From: Thermoplasmata archaeon
GTDB taxonomy: Archaea; Thermoplasmatota; UBA186; UBA287
DNA length: 34,052 nucleotides
Assembly: GCA_011620765.1 (NCBI GenBank)
Contig: WOYO01000075.1
Coordinates: 9,793 to 43,844, forward strand
Direction of reading: 5' to 3'
Part shown: positions 18,483 through 26,258 of the stretch, one piece after another
Layout of the letters: each line of letters starts with the position of its first letter
Position numbering within the stretch: the first letter of the stretch is position 1
Program-made: the position numbers and the translations under genes
Notes under the pieces: model-generated
Told to the model about the DNA's origin: nothing
The model's database searches: none
What the model saw: the letters and a program-made list of their open reading frames with translations, nothing else

Positions 18483-19515
18483 AGTTCTTCAGCACTATCT
18501 TTTCCTCATCCAGTTCCTGCATGTAGTCCGGCAGTATGGGCACCTTGCCCCCGCCACCAGGAGTATCTATGACCAGGTGAGGAATGCATAAGCCAGTTGT
18601 GTATCCCTGTATCTTTCTGAATATTTCAAGAGCCTCCTGCACAGTTGTGCGGAAGTGCTCAACACCCTGAGAGGGATCGCACAGGTAGAGATAGTAAGGC
18701 TTCACCCTGTTCTTCAGAAGCTTCTGGAACAGCTCCTTTAGCGTTTCAGCATTATCATTGACTCCGCGCAGGAGAACAGTCTGACTGCCAAGGGGTATGC
18801 CTGCATCAGCCAGTATGGCTAGAGCTCTGGAGCACTCTTCATCTATTTCCCGGGGGTGCTCGAAGTGGATGTTTATGTATACTGGATGATATTTTTTGAG
18901 CATGCTCGCTAGCTTGGGGGTTATTCTTGCAGGGTTTGATACAGGCATCCTCGTTCCTATCCTTATTATCTCAACATGCTCTATAGCCCTTAACTCCGAT
19001 AGTATATGCTCGAGCTCACTGTCTGTGCGCATCAAAGGATCCCCACCTGAGAGAAGGACGTCCCTCACCTCTCTGTGCTCTCTTATGTATTCTATTCCTC
19101 TCTCTATCTCGCTCATCGGGATCTCATCTATCCTGCCGACCTTTCTTTTCCTTGTGCAGAATCTGCAGTACATAGCACACTTCGAGCTCACGAGCAAGAG
19201 AACCCTATCAGGGTAGCGGTGCACAAGGCAGGAGGTCTTTGAATCTCTCTCCTCCATAAGAGGGTCCTCTCTATTTGAGTCGTGCAGCTCCTCTTTGCCG
19301 GGTATGCACTGTTTCCATATAGGGTCATCTTTTTCCTGTATGAGACCCAAAAAGTGTCTGGTTACCCTCATCGGGTAAACCTTCTTCACCGCTTCTATCT
19401 CTTTTAGATCCGCTCCCTTGGATGCTAAAAAAGCATCCAGAAAAGACCGCTTTGGTGGCGGCTGTTCAGAGTCGTCACCCTCCTCAGGCACCGATATGGC
19501 GCGCATAGTTATCAA
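18448..19515 (-). CDS. kamA: L-lysine 2,3-aminomutase (radical SAM, PLP)
   Basis: Radical SAM CAMYCRFCTRKR; DVLLSGGDPL; LYLCDPSQGVEHFR and LVIDTPGGGGKVP, retaining Asp at both sites associated with lysine recognition and the PLP lysine. TTG at 19515 or ATG at 19506. Confidence 0.9.
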   Translation of the reverse strand: MITMRAISVPEEGDDSEQPPPKRSFLDAFLASKGADLKEIEAVKKVYPMRVTRHFLGLIQEKDDPIWKQCIPGKEELHDSNREDPLMEERDSKTSCLVHRYPDRVLLLVSSKCAMYCRFCTRKRKVGRIDEIPMSEIERGIEYIREHREVRDVLLSGGDPLMRTDSELEHILSELRAIEHVEIIRIGTRMPVSNPARITPKLASMLKKYHPVYINIHFEHPREIDEECSRALAILADAGIPLGSQTVLLRGVNDNAETLKELFQKLLKNRVKPYYLYLCDPSQGVEHFRTTVQEALEIFRKIQGYTTGLCIPHLVIDTPGGGGKVPILPDYMQELDEEKIVLKNYEGRLFTYRNP

Positions 19516-19628
19516 ACGCTGTATATCCGTAGTTATATTTATTCGTTTCTGTTTTGCTTAAAGTGTTATAAAGGAAGAAAAGCAGATCTAACAAAAAGTT
19601 ATATAAGAAGATATGCTGCTTAAAATGC

Positions 19629-21152
19629 ATGACAAGATCTTTAGCTGCAGTGCTGCTGATCCTTCAGGGTGTTGTAAACCTTTTGGCCTCTGTGGCCTTT
19701 CTTGTGATCCCGGGTATTATAGCAGGCTTTGTTGAGGGAATGCCGTCTTTTGTGCTTTCTTCTTTCTCCCTGTTCTCTGGTGCTTTCGTAGTTGTGGGGA
19801 TCCTTCAGATCCTGGCAGCTGCTGGAACTTCAACAGGTGCATCATGGTCGTGGGGTCTGGGTATTGGTGTATCAATTCTAGGGCTATTTAACGTTCCGAT
19901 AGGCACGATACTGGCTATAATCTGCCTTATTGTCCTCCTATCCTCCAGAGAAGAGTTTGATGTGGAAAATGAAGAAAATAAAGAGTGGCCTCTCATTCTT
20001 GGCACAATACTGGTTGTTGCAGGAACATTATGGGTGCTTGCAACTTACGTGAAAACTCCTTATGCATGGGCTATTGCCTTTGGTGTCATAGGCATAGCTC
20101 TTATGATCCTTGATAGAGCTCTGAAAACAGAGACAAAAGGACTTGAAATCCTGGGGGAGATCTCTCTGGGCATAGGAGTTTTTCTTTCACTGCTTGTTTC
20201 TAATATCCGTATTGAATTCTTGGCAGTGCCCATAATAGTGAGTGGTCTTCTCATAATCATTGCATACTACATCTCAAAAAGAAGCAGAGCGGTTGGGAGG
20301 ATCATTGCTGTGCTATGCATAGCTGCTGTGCTCGGCTCTGTTTGTTCTCCTCTCTATCAAACGAGCGTTGAGTGGGATGAGGACTGGATCTTTGGAAATG
20401 AGCGCATCATTTCAGAAATTTCAGAAATTTCAGAGATCTCAGAAACGAAATATCTTGAGCCCAAGGAGAGGGTGAGCATAAACAATGTAAACGGAGGTAT
20501 AACCATAAAAGGATGGGACGAAAACAGGATTAAGCTTGATTACACTAAGCGAGCCTCCAGCGAGCCTCTCCTGGATTATATGGAGATAGACATCATAGAA
20601 AGCGCTGATGAGCTTGTTGTAGTGACAACAGAACGCCCCAGAGAGTCGGGCTGGATATACGTAGAATACAGGATTATGGTGCCAAGGAGCACCTCAGAAG
20701 TCATTCTGAAGTCGAGCAATGGGGGAATAACCGTAGAGGGGTTGAGTAGACTTCGAATGCTGGAAGCAGAGAGCACTAATAGCGGGATACATGTAAAAGA
20801 GGTTGATGGGGGGTATGCAAAGCTTCATACCACAAACGGAGGGATCAAAGTAGGAGCTTCAGGATTTCAGAATCTAAGCGCTGATACAACAAATAGCGGT
20901 TTGGAGGTTGACCTGAAAAGGATAGGAAATATAACACTTGAAACGACGAATGGGGGTGTTAGCATAAGCTCTCCAGATTACAGCAACGTCGTTATTCATG
21001 CAGCGACTTCCAACGGAGGAATAGAGCTCGATGATGACATATCTATTGTTATAGATGAGATCTCAAAGGGTAAGCTGATAGCGCATGCTGGATCCCCAAC
21101 CTACAGAATTGATATAAAAACGACCAATGGCGGTATAGATATAGAGTCTTGA
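19629..21152 (+). CDS. Multi-TM membrane protein with C-terminal DUF4097-like beta-helix domain
   Basis: N-terminal hydrophobic segments; C-terminal repeats of (S/T)(T/S)NGGI: SSNGGITVEG, TNSGIHVKE, TTNGGIKVG, TTNSGLEVD, TTNGGVSIS, SNGGIELDD, TTNGGIDIES. Confidence 0.8.
   Translation: MTRSLAAVLLILQGVVNLLASVAFLVIPGIIAGFVEGMPSFVLSSFSLFSGAFVVVGILQILAAAGTSTGASWSWGLGIGVSILGLFNVPIGTILAIICLIVLLSSREEFDVENEENKEWPLILGTILVVAGTLWVLATYVKTPYAWAIAFGVIGIALMILDRALKTETKGLEILGEISLGIGVFLSLLVSNIRIEFLAVPIIVSGLLIIIAYYISKRSRAVGRIIAVLCIAAVLGSVCSPLYQTSVEWDEDWIFGNERIISEISEISEISETKYLEPKERVSINNVNGGITIKGWDENRIKLDYTKRASSEPLLDYMEIDIIESADELVVVTTERPRESGWIYVEYRIMVPRSTSEVILKSSNGGITVEGLSRLRMLEAESTNSGIHVKEVDGGYAKLHTTNGGIKVGASGFQNLSADTTNSGLEVDLKRIGNITLETTNGGVSISSPDYSNVVIHAATSNGGIELDDDISIVIDEISKGKLIAHAGSPTYRIDIKTTNGGIDIES
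20409..20444 (+). repeat. 9-bp in-frame tandem repeat (ATTTCAGAA x4, encoding ISE x4)
   Basis: ATTTCAGAA ATTTCAGAA ATTTCAGAG ATCTCAGAA, between the membrane part and the beta-helix domain. Confidence 0.9.
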
Positions 21153-21179
21153 GGAGATAGTGAGATGTGGACGCTTTGT

Positions 21180-21869
21180 TCACAGCGCTTCTGGTTTTTC
21201 AAGCAAGCTTTTTACTTCATTTAAAAACTCAGCCGGAGTGCTCGCCAGCACCGCAAAGTGGTCCCAGACCATTGTGAGGTTCATTATCTCTCTCGTTTCT
21301 ATCCTGCCCTCAACCACCCACGGCTTTTCTATAATAGAACACACAATGAGCGAGCTAACAGCATCGCCAGTAAGCAGAGCTGAGGCATTATCTATAATGC
21401 CTAAAGTGCCCACATTTGATATCACAAAAAAGGGCTCTAAGGGAAAGAGCTGTGCCTTCGGCTCTTTCTTTGCCTCTTTTACCCTTTCATTTAACTCTTC
21501 TGCGAACTTAACAATGCTCTTTTTATCAGCGCCATCTATCCACACGCCGTTTGAAAAGTCTCCCACCTGCACGGGAAGGAATATCTTTATGCTCTTTGGT
21601 AGATACACCCGATCAATTCTCTCCAACCATCTCCCTGCCAGTATAAGGTGATGCTCCAGTGCTATCGCTGATGCTCTGACAACCATGGCTGTTATCGTTA
21701 TCTTTTTTTCCTTTTTTGCGAACTTTATCGCTTCAGTCATATCAACGGGCACTGTTAGAGAGCATGAGTAGCTCCTCTCGCAATGTAACAGCTGCCGCAG
21801 GGAGAGCATGAAATCATCAAGCTGGTAGTATGCTCTTCCCTTTTCATCAGTATCGTATATCCTCTGCAT
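21180..21869 (-). CDS. Stand-alone 2-oxoacid dehydrogenase acyltransferase (E2 catalytic / CAT-fold) domain protein, atypical active site
   Basis: EPFFVISNVGTLGIIDNASALL, SSLIVCSIIEKPWVVEGRIETREIMNLTMVWDHFAV; C-terminal DHRxxDG replaced by DHFAVLA; no lipoyl or E1-binding domain. Confidence 0.7.
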   Translation of the reverse strand: MQRIYDTDEKGRAYYQLDDFMLSLRQLLHCERSYSCSLTVPVDMTEAIKFAKKEKKITITAMVVRASAIALEHHLILAGRWLERIDRVYLPKSIKIFLPVQVGDFSNGVWIDGADKKSIVKFAEELNERVKEAKKEPKAQLFPLEPFFVISNVGTLGIIDNASALLTGDAVSSLIVCSIIEKPWVVEGRIETREIMNLTMVWDHFAVLASTPAEFLNEVKSLLEKPEAL

Positions 21870-22182
21870 GGTTGTTATGGTGAAGTTAGTATATCTCTCT
21901 AACTATTAAGGATCTGATAGTTTATTTCTTCTATATCTATATATGATGCAATGCCAGAATGTGATGCGCCTATGTTCGTGCAGGAGCTCTTTCATAGCGC
22001 AGATCGTAAGAGACAAGTTCATCGGACAACTTTATCCCGGGGCCCTAGGAAGAGTATGACATCAAAAGTGAGAGGTTAGTGGCAAGCGCTGCGTCTTTTG
22101 ACGTGCTCTCTTGTTATTTTATATATTTTTCTCCGTTTTAAAAGTAAATCCTATATATGCGTAATGCAGTTATGGCAGTGTT

Positions 22183-23442
22183 ATGCGCGGGGTTCATGTT
22201 CAACACAATAAATTAAATGAGGCTCTAGCGAGGCCGGCTCTACCACAGCGTGTGATCATTCCACTACATCAGCACACGGGTGCTCCGGCGGAGGCTGTTG
22301 TTCAGAAAGGGGATGAAGTTAAAGCAGGACAGCTTATAGGGCAGGCAAAGGGCTATGTATCAGCGAACATACATGCCAGCATCTGTGGCACTGTAAAGGA
22401 CATAAAGGAATTTTATATACCGACAGGGATAAAGACTAAGTGCGTCGTTATAGAGAGTAATGGAAAAGAAGAAAAGTCGTTCATGGATTCTCTGCCTGAG
22501 AGCGCAGCAAGAGAAGAGCTGCTCGCAAGGATAAAGGATGCGGGCATCGTTGGCATGGGTGGTGCTCAATTTCCAACACATGTGAAGCTGGATGCAAAGA
22601 AGCCAATTGATACACTGATAATAAATGGTTCTGAATGCGAACCTTTCGTTACCAGCGACGATAGACTTATGATAGAGCATATAGACGAAGTCATACAGGG
22701 TGCAAGGATAGCAATGAAGATCCTCGGGGTAAAGAAGGCGATATTTGCGATAGAGAACAATAAGAAAGAGGCTATAGAAAAGGTAAAGCAGGGCGATATC
22801 GAGGTTAGAGTTTTGCGCTCGGTATATCCTCAAGGTGCTGAAAAAACCCTTATTTATAATGTGCTGAAGAGAGTTGTGCCTATGGGCGGTCTGCCTCTTG
22901 ATGTAGGGGTCGTCGTTCATAATGTGGCCACGCTCAAAGCCATAAGGGATGCCTGCTATGAAGGAAAGCCTCTGATAGAGCGGGTTGTTACAGTCACAGG
23001 ATCTGTAAAGGAGCCGAAAAACCTCGTCGTTCCGATAGGCACAGAATTTTCTTATCTCATAGATAACTGTGGAGGCGTGAGCGAAGAGCTTGCTAAAGTG
23101 ATAAATGGCGGTCCCATGATGGGGATAGCACAGCCTTCTCTGGATGTGCCTGTTATAAAGGGGACAAATTGTGTTTTAGCTATGGGCAAAAGCATGGTAA
23201 AGAGGTATGAGGAGAAAGATTGTATACGGTGTTCAAAATGCGTCTCCGTTTGCCCCCAGAACCTTTTGCCAACAACGATAGCACTTTATGCTAAGAATAA
23301 AAAATATGATGAATGTGAGCGTTTAAGCGTGATGAATTGCGTTGAGTGCGGTTGCTGCTCTTACGTTTGTCCTGCCAGGATACCTATAGTTCAATATGCG
23401 AAGCTGGCTAAAGCCGAAGTAATAGCAAAGGGGAGGAGATAA
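22183..23442 (+). CDS. rnfC: Rnf complex subunit RnfC
   Basis: GAPAEAVVQKGDEVKAGQLIG; GMGGAQFPTHVKL; two 4Fe-4S motifs CIRCSKCVSVCP and CVECGCCSYVCP. Confidence 0.96.
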   Translation: MRGVHVQHNKLNEALARPALPQRVIIPLHQHTGAPAEAVVQKGDEVKAGQLIGQAKGYVSANIHASICGTVKDIKEFYIPTGIKTKCVVIESNGKEEKSFMDSLPESAAREELLARIKDAGIVGMGGAQFPTHVKLDAKKPIDTLIINGSECEPFVTSDDRLMIEHIDEVIQGARIAMKILGVKKAIFAIENNKKEAIEKVKQGDIEVRVLRSVYPQGAEKTLIYNVLKRVVPMGGLPLDVGVVVHNVATLKAIRDACYEGKPLIERVVTVTGSVKEPKNLVVPIGTEFSYLIDNCGGVSEELAKVINGGPMMGIAQPSLDVPVIKGTNCVLAMGKSMVKRYEEKDCIRCSKCVSVCPQNLLPTTIALYAKNKKYDECERLSVMNCVECGCCSYVCPARIPIVQYAKLAKAEVIAKGRR

Positions 23443-24419
23443 TGGAAGTAAATGTAAGCCCTCACATCAGGAGCGATTGGGATGTAAGGAAGATAATGTT
23501 ATGCGTTGTTTTGGCGCTTATCCCGAGCGCAATAGCGGGTGTTTACTATTTTGGCTATTATGCGCTTATGATAATCGTGCTGAGCATTTTAAGCGCCCAG
23601 ATAACAGAGCTCATAGGTTTTAAGCTTATGGGTAAGCCTGTAGAGTTTGATGGTAGCGCTATTGTCACAGGACTCATACTTGCGCTCATCCTCCCACCCT
23701 CAGTTCCTCTGTGGATCCCTGTTGTTGGCTCTGCCTTTGCCATAGCATTTTTCAAGCTTCTCTTCGGCGGGCTTGGAAAGAACATATTTAATCCAGCCGC
23801 TGGTGGCAGAGTTTTCCTTCTGCTCTCCTTTGGTGCTGTAATGACGTCTTTCCCTGCTCCGCGTGGGCAGAGCGCAGCAGCATCTACAGCAGCATCTACA
23901 GCAGCTACCACGGCAGCCACTACCGCGGCCACCACAGCAGCAAGCCCCTTAGCCTCTAGCGCTGCATATAGCTACATGGATCTTTTCCTTGGTAGGATAC
24001 CGGGAAGCCTTGGTGAAACGTGCAAGCTTGCAATACTGATAGGAGGCATTATCCTTATAGCTTTAGGTTTAATAGACTACATGGTGCCTCTTGTTTATGC
24101 ACTTACATGCATTATAATATCTTTTGCTGCTGGGGCAGATCCCCTATACCATCTGCTCTCTGGGGGTTTGCTCTTTGCTGCCTTCTTTATGGCTACGGAT
24201 TATGTGACAACGCCAATAACCAGAGAAGGGAGGATAGTGTTCGCTATAGGTTTGGGCATTCTCACGATGGCCACAAGGCTTTTAACAGGAGTTGAGAGCA
24301 TATCCTATATGATTCTGTTCATGAACGGTCTTGTGCCCATAATAGATCGCTTCATCATTCCGAGATCTTTTGGGGAACCGAAAAAAGTAAAGGTAGGAGG
24401 AAAGAAAAATGAGCAATGA
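23442..24419 (+). CDS. rnfD: Rnf complex subunit RnfD
   Basis: NqrB/RnfD family: GLILALILPPSVPLWIPVVGSAFAIAFFKLLFGGLGKNIFNPA; MATDYVTTPIT; in operon. Confidence 0.95.
   Translation: MEVNVSPHIRSDWDVRKIMLCVVLALIPSAIAGVYYFGYYALMIIVLSILSAQITELIGFKLMGKPVEFDGSAIVTGLILALILPPSVPLWIPVVGSAFAIAFFKLLFGGLGKNIFNPAAGGRVFLLLSFGAVMTSFPAPRGQSAAASTAASTAATTAATTAATTAASPLASSAAYSYMDLFLGRIPGSLGETCKLAILIGGIILIALGLIDYMVPLVYALTCIIISFAAGADPLYHLLSGGLLFAAFFMATDYVTTPITREGRIVFAIGLGILTMATRLLTGVESISYMILFMNGLVPIIDRFIIPRSFGEPKKVKVGGKKNEQ
23877..23942 (+). repeat. 12-bp in-frame tandem repeat encoding AA(S/T)T x5 plus a partial unit, inside rnfD
   Basis: Protein AASTAASTAATTAATTAATTAASPL; units gcagcatctaca, gcagcatctaca, gcagctaccacg, gcagccactacc, gcggccaccaca, gcagca(agcccc). 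Confidence 0.9.
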
Positions 24420-25098
24420 AAAAGTGAACCTTTGGGATGAGTTTTTCAAGGGCATAGGCAGGATGAATCCTGTCTATATCCTCTTGCTTGGACTGTGCTC
24501 TGCTCTAGCAATAACAACAAGGATAGAAAATGCGATAGTTATGAGCGTTGGCGTTATCTTCTGTCTTGTATGCTCTACTGTTATAATATCTATAGTAAGG
24601 GCTGTTGTTCCAGGAGATGTCAGGATACCCGTCTTCATATCAATCATTGCAGGTTTTGTCACTCTCTTTGGCTTCTTTACCCAGGCTTATCTGCCTACGG
24701 TATACAGTGCTCTTGGAGTCTATCTGGCTCTCATAACAACCAATTGCATACTCTATGGCAGGGCAGAGGCATACGCTGGAAAAAATCCGATCCTGCCTAC
24801 GCTTATGGATGGCCTCGGTATGGGAGCGGGTTACTCTCTAGCAATAATCGGGATAGCTGTGGTTAGAGAGATCCTTGGCTTTGGAGAGATAGTGTTTCAG
24901 GATCTCGCCCAATTTGAAATAACTGTGCTCCCATTTCAGGTTGGCATCCTGCAGCAGTCTGCGGGAGCATACATTGTTATGGCAGGATACCTTGGATTTT
25001 TCATGTATCTTTCAAAAAGGAAGGAGAGAAAGAGGAAAGAAGCGATATCTCTGGAGAGAAAGAGGATGATGGAAGAGCGAACTAGGGAGGTGAGCTGA
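24409..25098 (+). CDS. rnfE: Rnf complex subunit RnfE
   Basis: NqrD/RnfE family: MNPVYILLLGLCSALAITTRIENAIVMS; NCILYGRAEAYAGKNPILPTLMDGLGMGAGYSLAI. Confidence 0.94.
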   Translation: MSNEKVNLWDEFFKGIGRMNPVYILLLGLCSALAITTRIENAIVMSVGVIFCLVCSTVIISIVRAVVPGDVRIPVFISIIAGFVTLFGFFTQAYLPTVYSALGVYLALITTNCILYGRAEAYAGKNPILPTLMDGLGMGAGYSLAIIGIAVVREILGFGEIVFQDLAQFEITVLPFQVGILQQSAGAYIVMAGYLGFFMYLSKRKERKRKEAISLERKRMMEERTREVS

Positions 25099-25679
25099 TG
25101 GTTGAAGAAAGTCTTGTAGCGCTAGCGATAGGTGCAGTGCTTGTCAACAACTTTGTGTTTGTTCGATTTCTGGGGCTTTGCCCATTCTTCGGTACATCAA
25201 ACAACTGGAGTAACTCTATGGGCATGGGACTAATGGTTATATTCGTTATGACATGCTCTTCTGTGCTCTCATGGGTCATAGACGCTTTCGTGCTGATACC
25301 TTTGGATGCAACCTATCTGAGAATAATGGTATTCATCTTCATAATTGCAGTTTTCGTACAGTTGACAGAGCTTATAATAAGGAAATATAGTCCCTCGCTC
25401 TACAAGTCTCTGGGCATATTCCTTCCCTTAATGGTGGTAAACTGTGCTATACTGGGTATAACGCTGATAAATGCCGGGGAGGGTTATGCTTTTCCAGCAG
25501 CACTAGTGAGTGGTTTCTTTTCTGGCGTGGGTTTCTGGTTTGCTATGCTGCTCATGGCTGCAGTTAGAGAAAAACTTGAGCTCGTTGGAGTGCCAGAATC
25601 CCTCAGAGGCATACCTATAGCTATAGTGGTGGCTGCAGGATACTCTATGGCTTTCAGAGCATTTGCTGGTCTGGTGTAG
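25098..25679 (+). CDS. rnfA: Rnf complex subunit RnfA
   Basis: NqrE/RnfA family: ALAIGAVLVNNFVFVRFLGLCPFFGTSNNWSNSMGMGLMVIFVM; VNCAILGITLINAGEGY. Confidence 0.95.
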   Translation: MVEESLVALAIGAVLVNNFVFVRFLGLCPFFGTSNNWSNSMGMGLMVIFVMTCSSVLSWVIDAFVLIPLDATYLRIMVFIFIIAVFVQLTELIIRKYSPSLYKSLGIFLPLMVVNCAILGITLINAGEGYAFPAALVSGFFSGVGFWFAMLLMAAVREKLELVGVPESLRGIPIAIVVAAGYSMAFRAFAGLV

Positions 25680-26258
25680 GTGATAGAGATGAGAAATGAT
25701 GTGAAAAATATGGTAAAGAACACGCTGGTGGTATTCATAACGGTCTTTGTCTTCTCCCTTATTCTGGCTGAGACCTATCAAATGCTCATAGTACCCATAG
25801 AAAAGGAGAGGGCTGCGACGGAGACAAACTACTTTGCAGATCTGTTTGAAGGAGCAACCTTCAACAAGAATAGCGTAAGCTACGAGGGAAAAGATGTTGA
25901 GTTCTGGGAAGCTTTGGAGGGGGGAGAACTGGCAGGCTATGTGGGTAAGGTGAACACAACGGGATCTCAGACAGCAGGCTCGAATCCTCTCATAGCATAT
26001 GTGGCCCTTGATGGAGATCTAGAGGTTATCAGAGTTATAGTGCCTGATGATCTTCTGATGGAGACCCCTGGTCTGGGATCAAGGATAGCTGAAGAGCAAT
26101 TTCTTCAGCGGTTTGAAGGTTTAAGCGCTGAAGAGATAGCCCTCAGCTCTGAGGGCGGTAGCATAGATGCGATAACCGGGGCAACACAGAGCTCTGCGGC
26201 CCTGACAGAGGGCGTCAGGCTCGTTGTTGAGGCTCTTTCTGAGGAGGTTGGAGCATGA
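25680..26258 (+). CDS. rnfG: Rnf complex subunit RnfG (FMN-binding); ATG start probably 25689
   Basis: N-terminal TM; FMN_bind domain with ETPGLGSRIAEEQFLQRF and DAITGATQSS flavinylation motif. Confidence 0.92.
   Translation: MIEMRNDVKNMVKNTLVVFITVFVFSLILAETYQMLIVPIEKERAATETNYFADLFEGATFNKNSVSYEGKDVEFWEALEGGELAGYVGKVNTTGSQTAGSNPLIAYVALDGDLEVIRVIVPDDLLMETPGLGSRIAEEQFLQRFEGLSAEEIALSSEGGSIDAITGATQSSAALTEGVRLVVEALSEEVGA
26111..26170 (+). repeat. 60-bp direct repeat copy 1 (in rnfG)
   Basis: gtttgaaggtttaagcgctgaagagatagccctcagctctgagggcggtagcatagatgc; differs from copy 2 at one base (26156). Confidence 0.97.

Noticed and set aside
23558-23935. Ala/Val-rich minus-strand ORF opposite rnfD
   Set aside because: Mirror of the rnfD Ala/Thr repeat; no start-site or family support.
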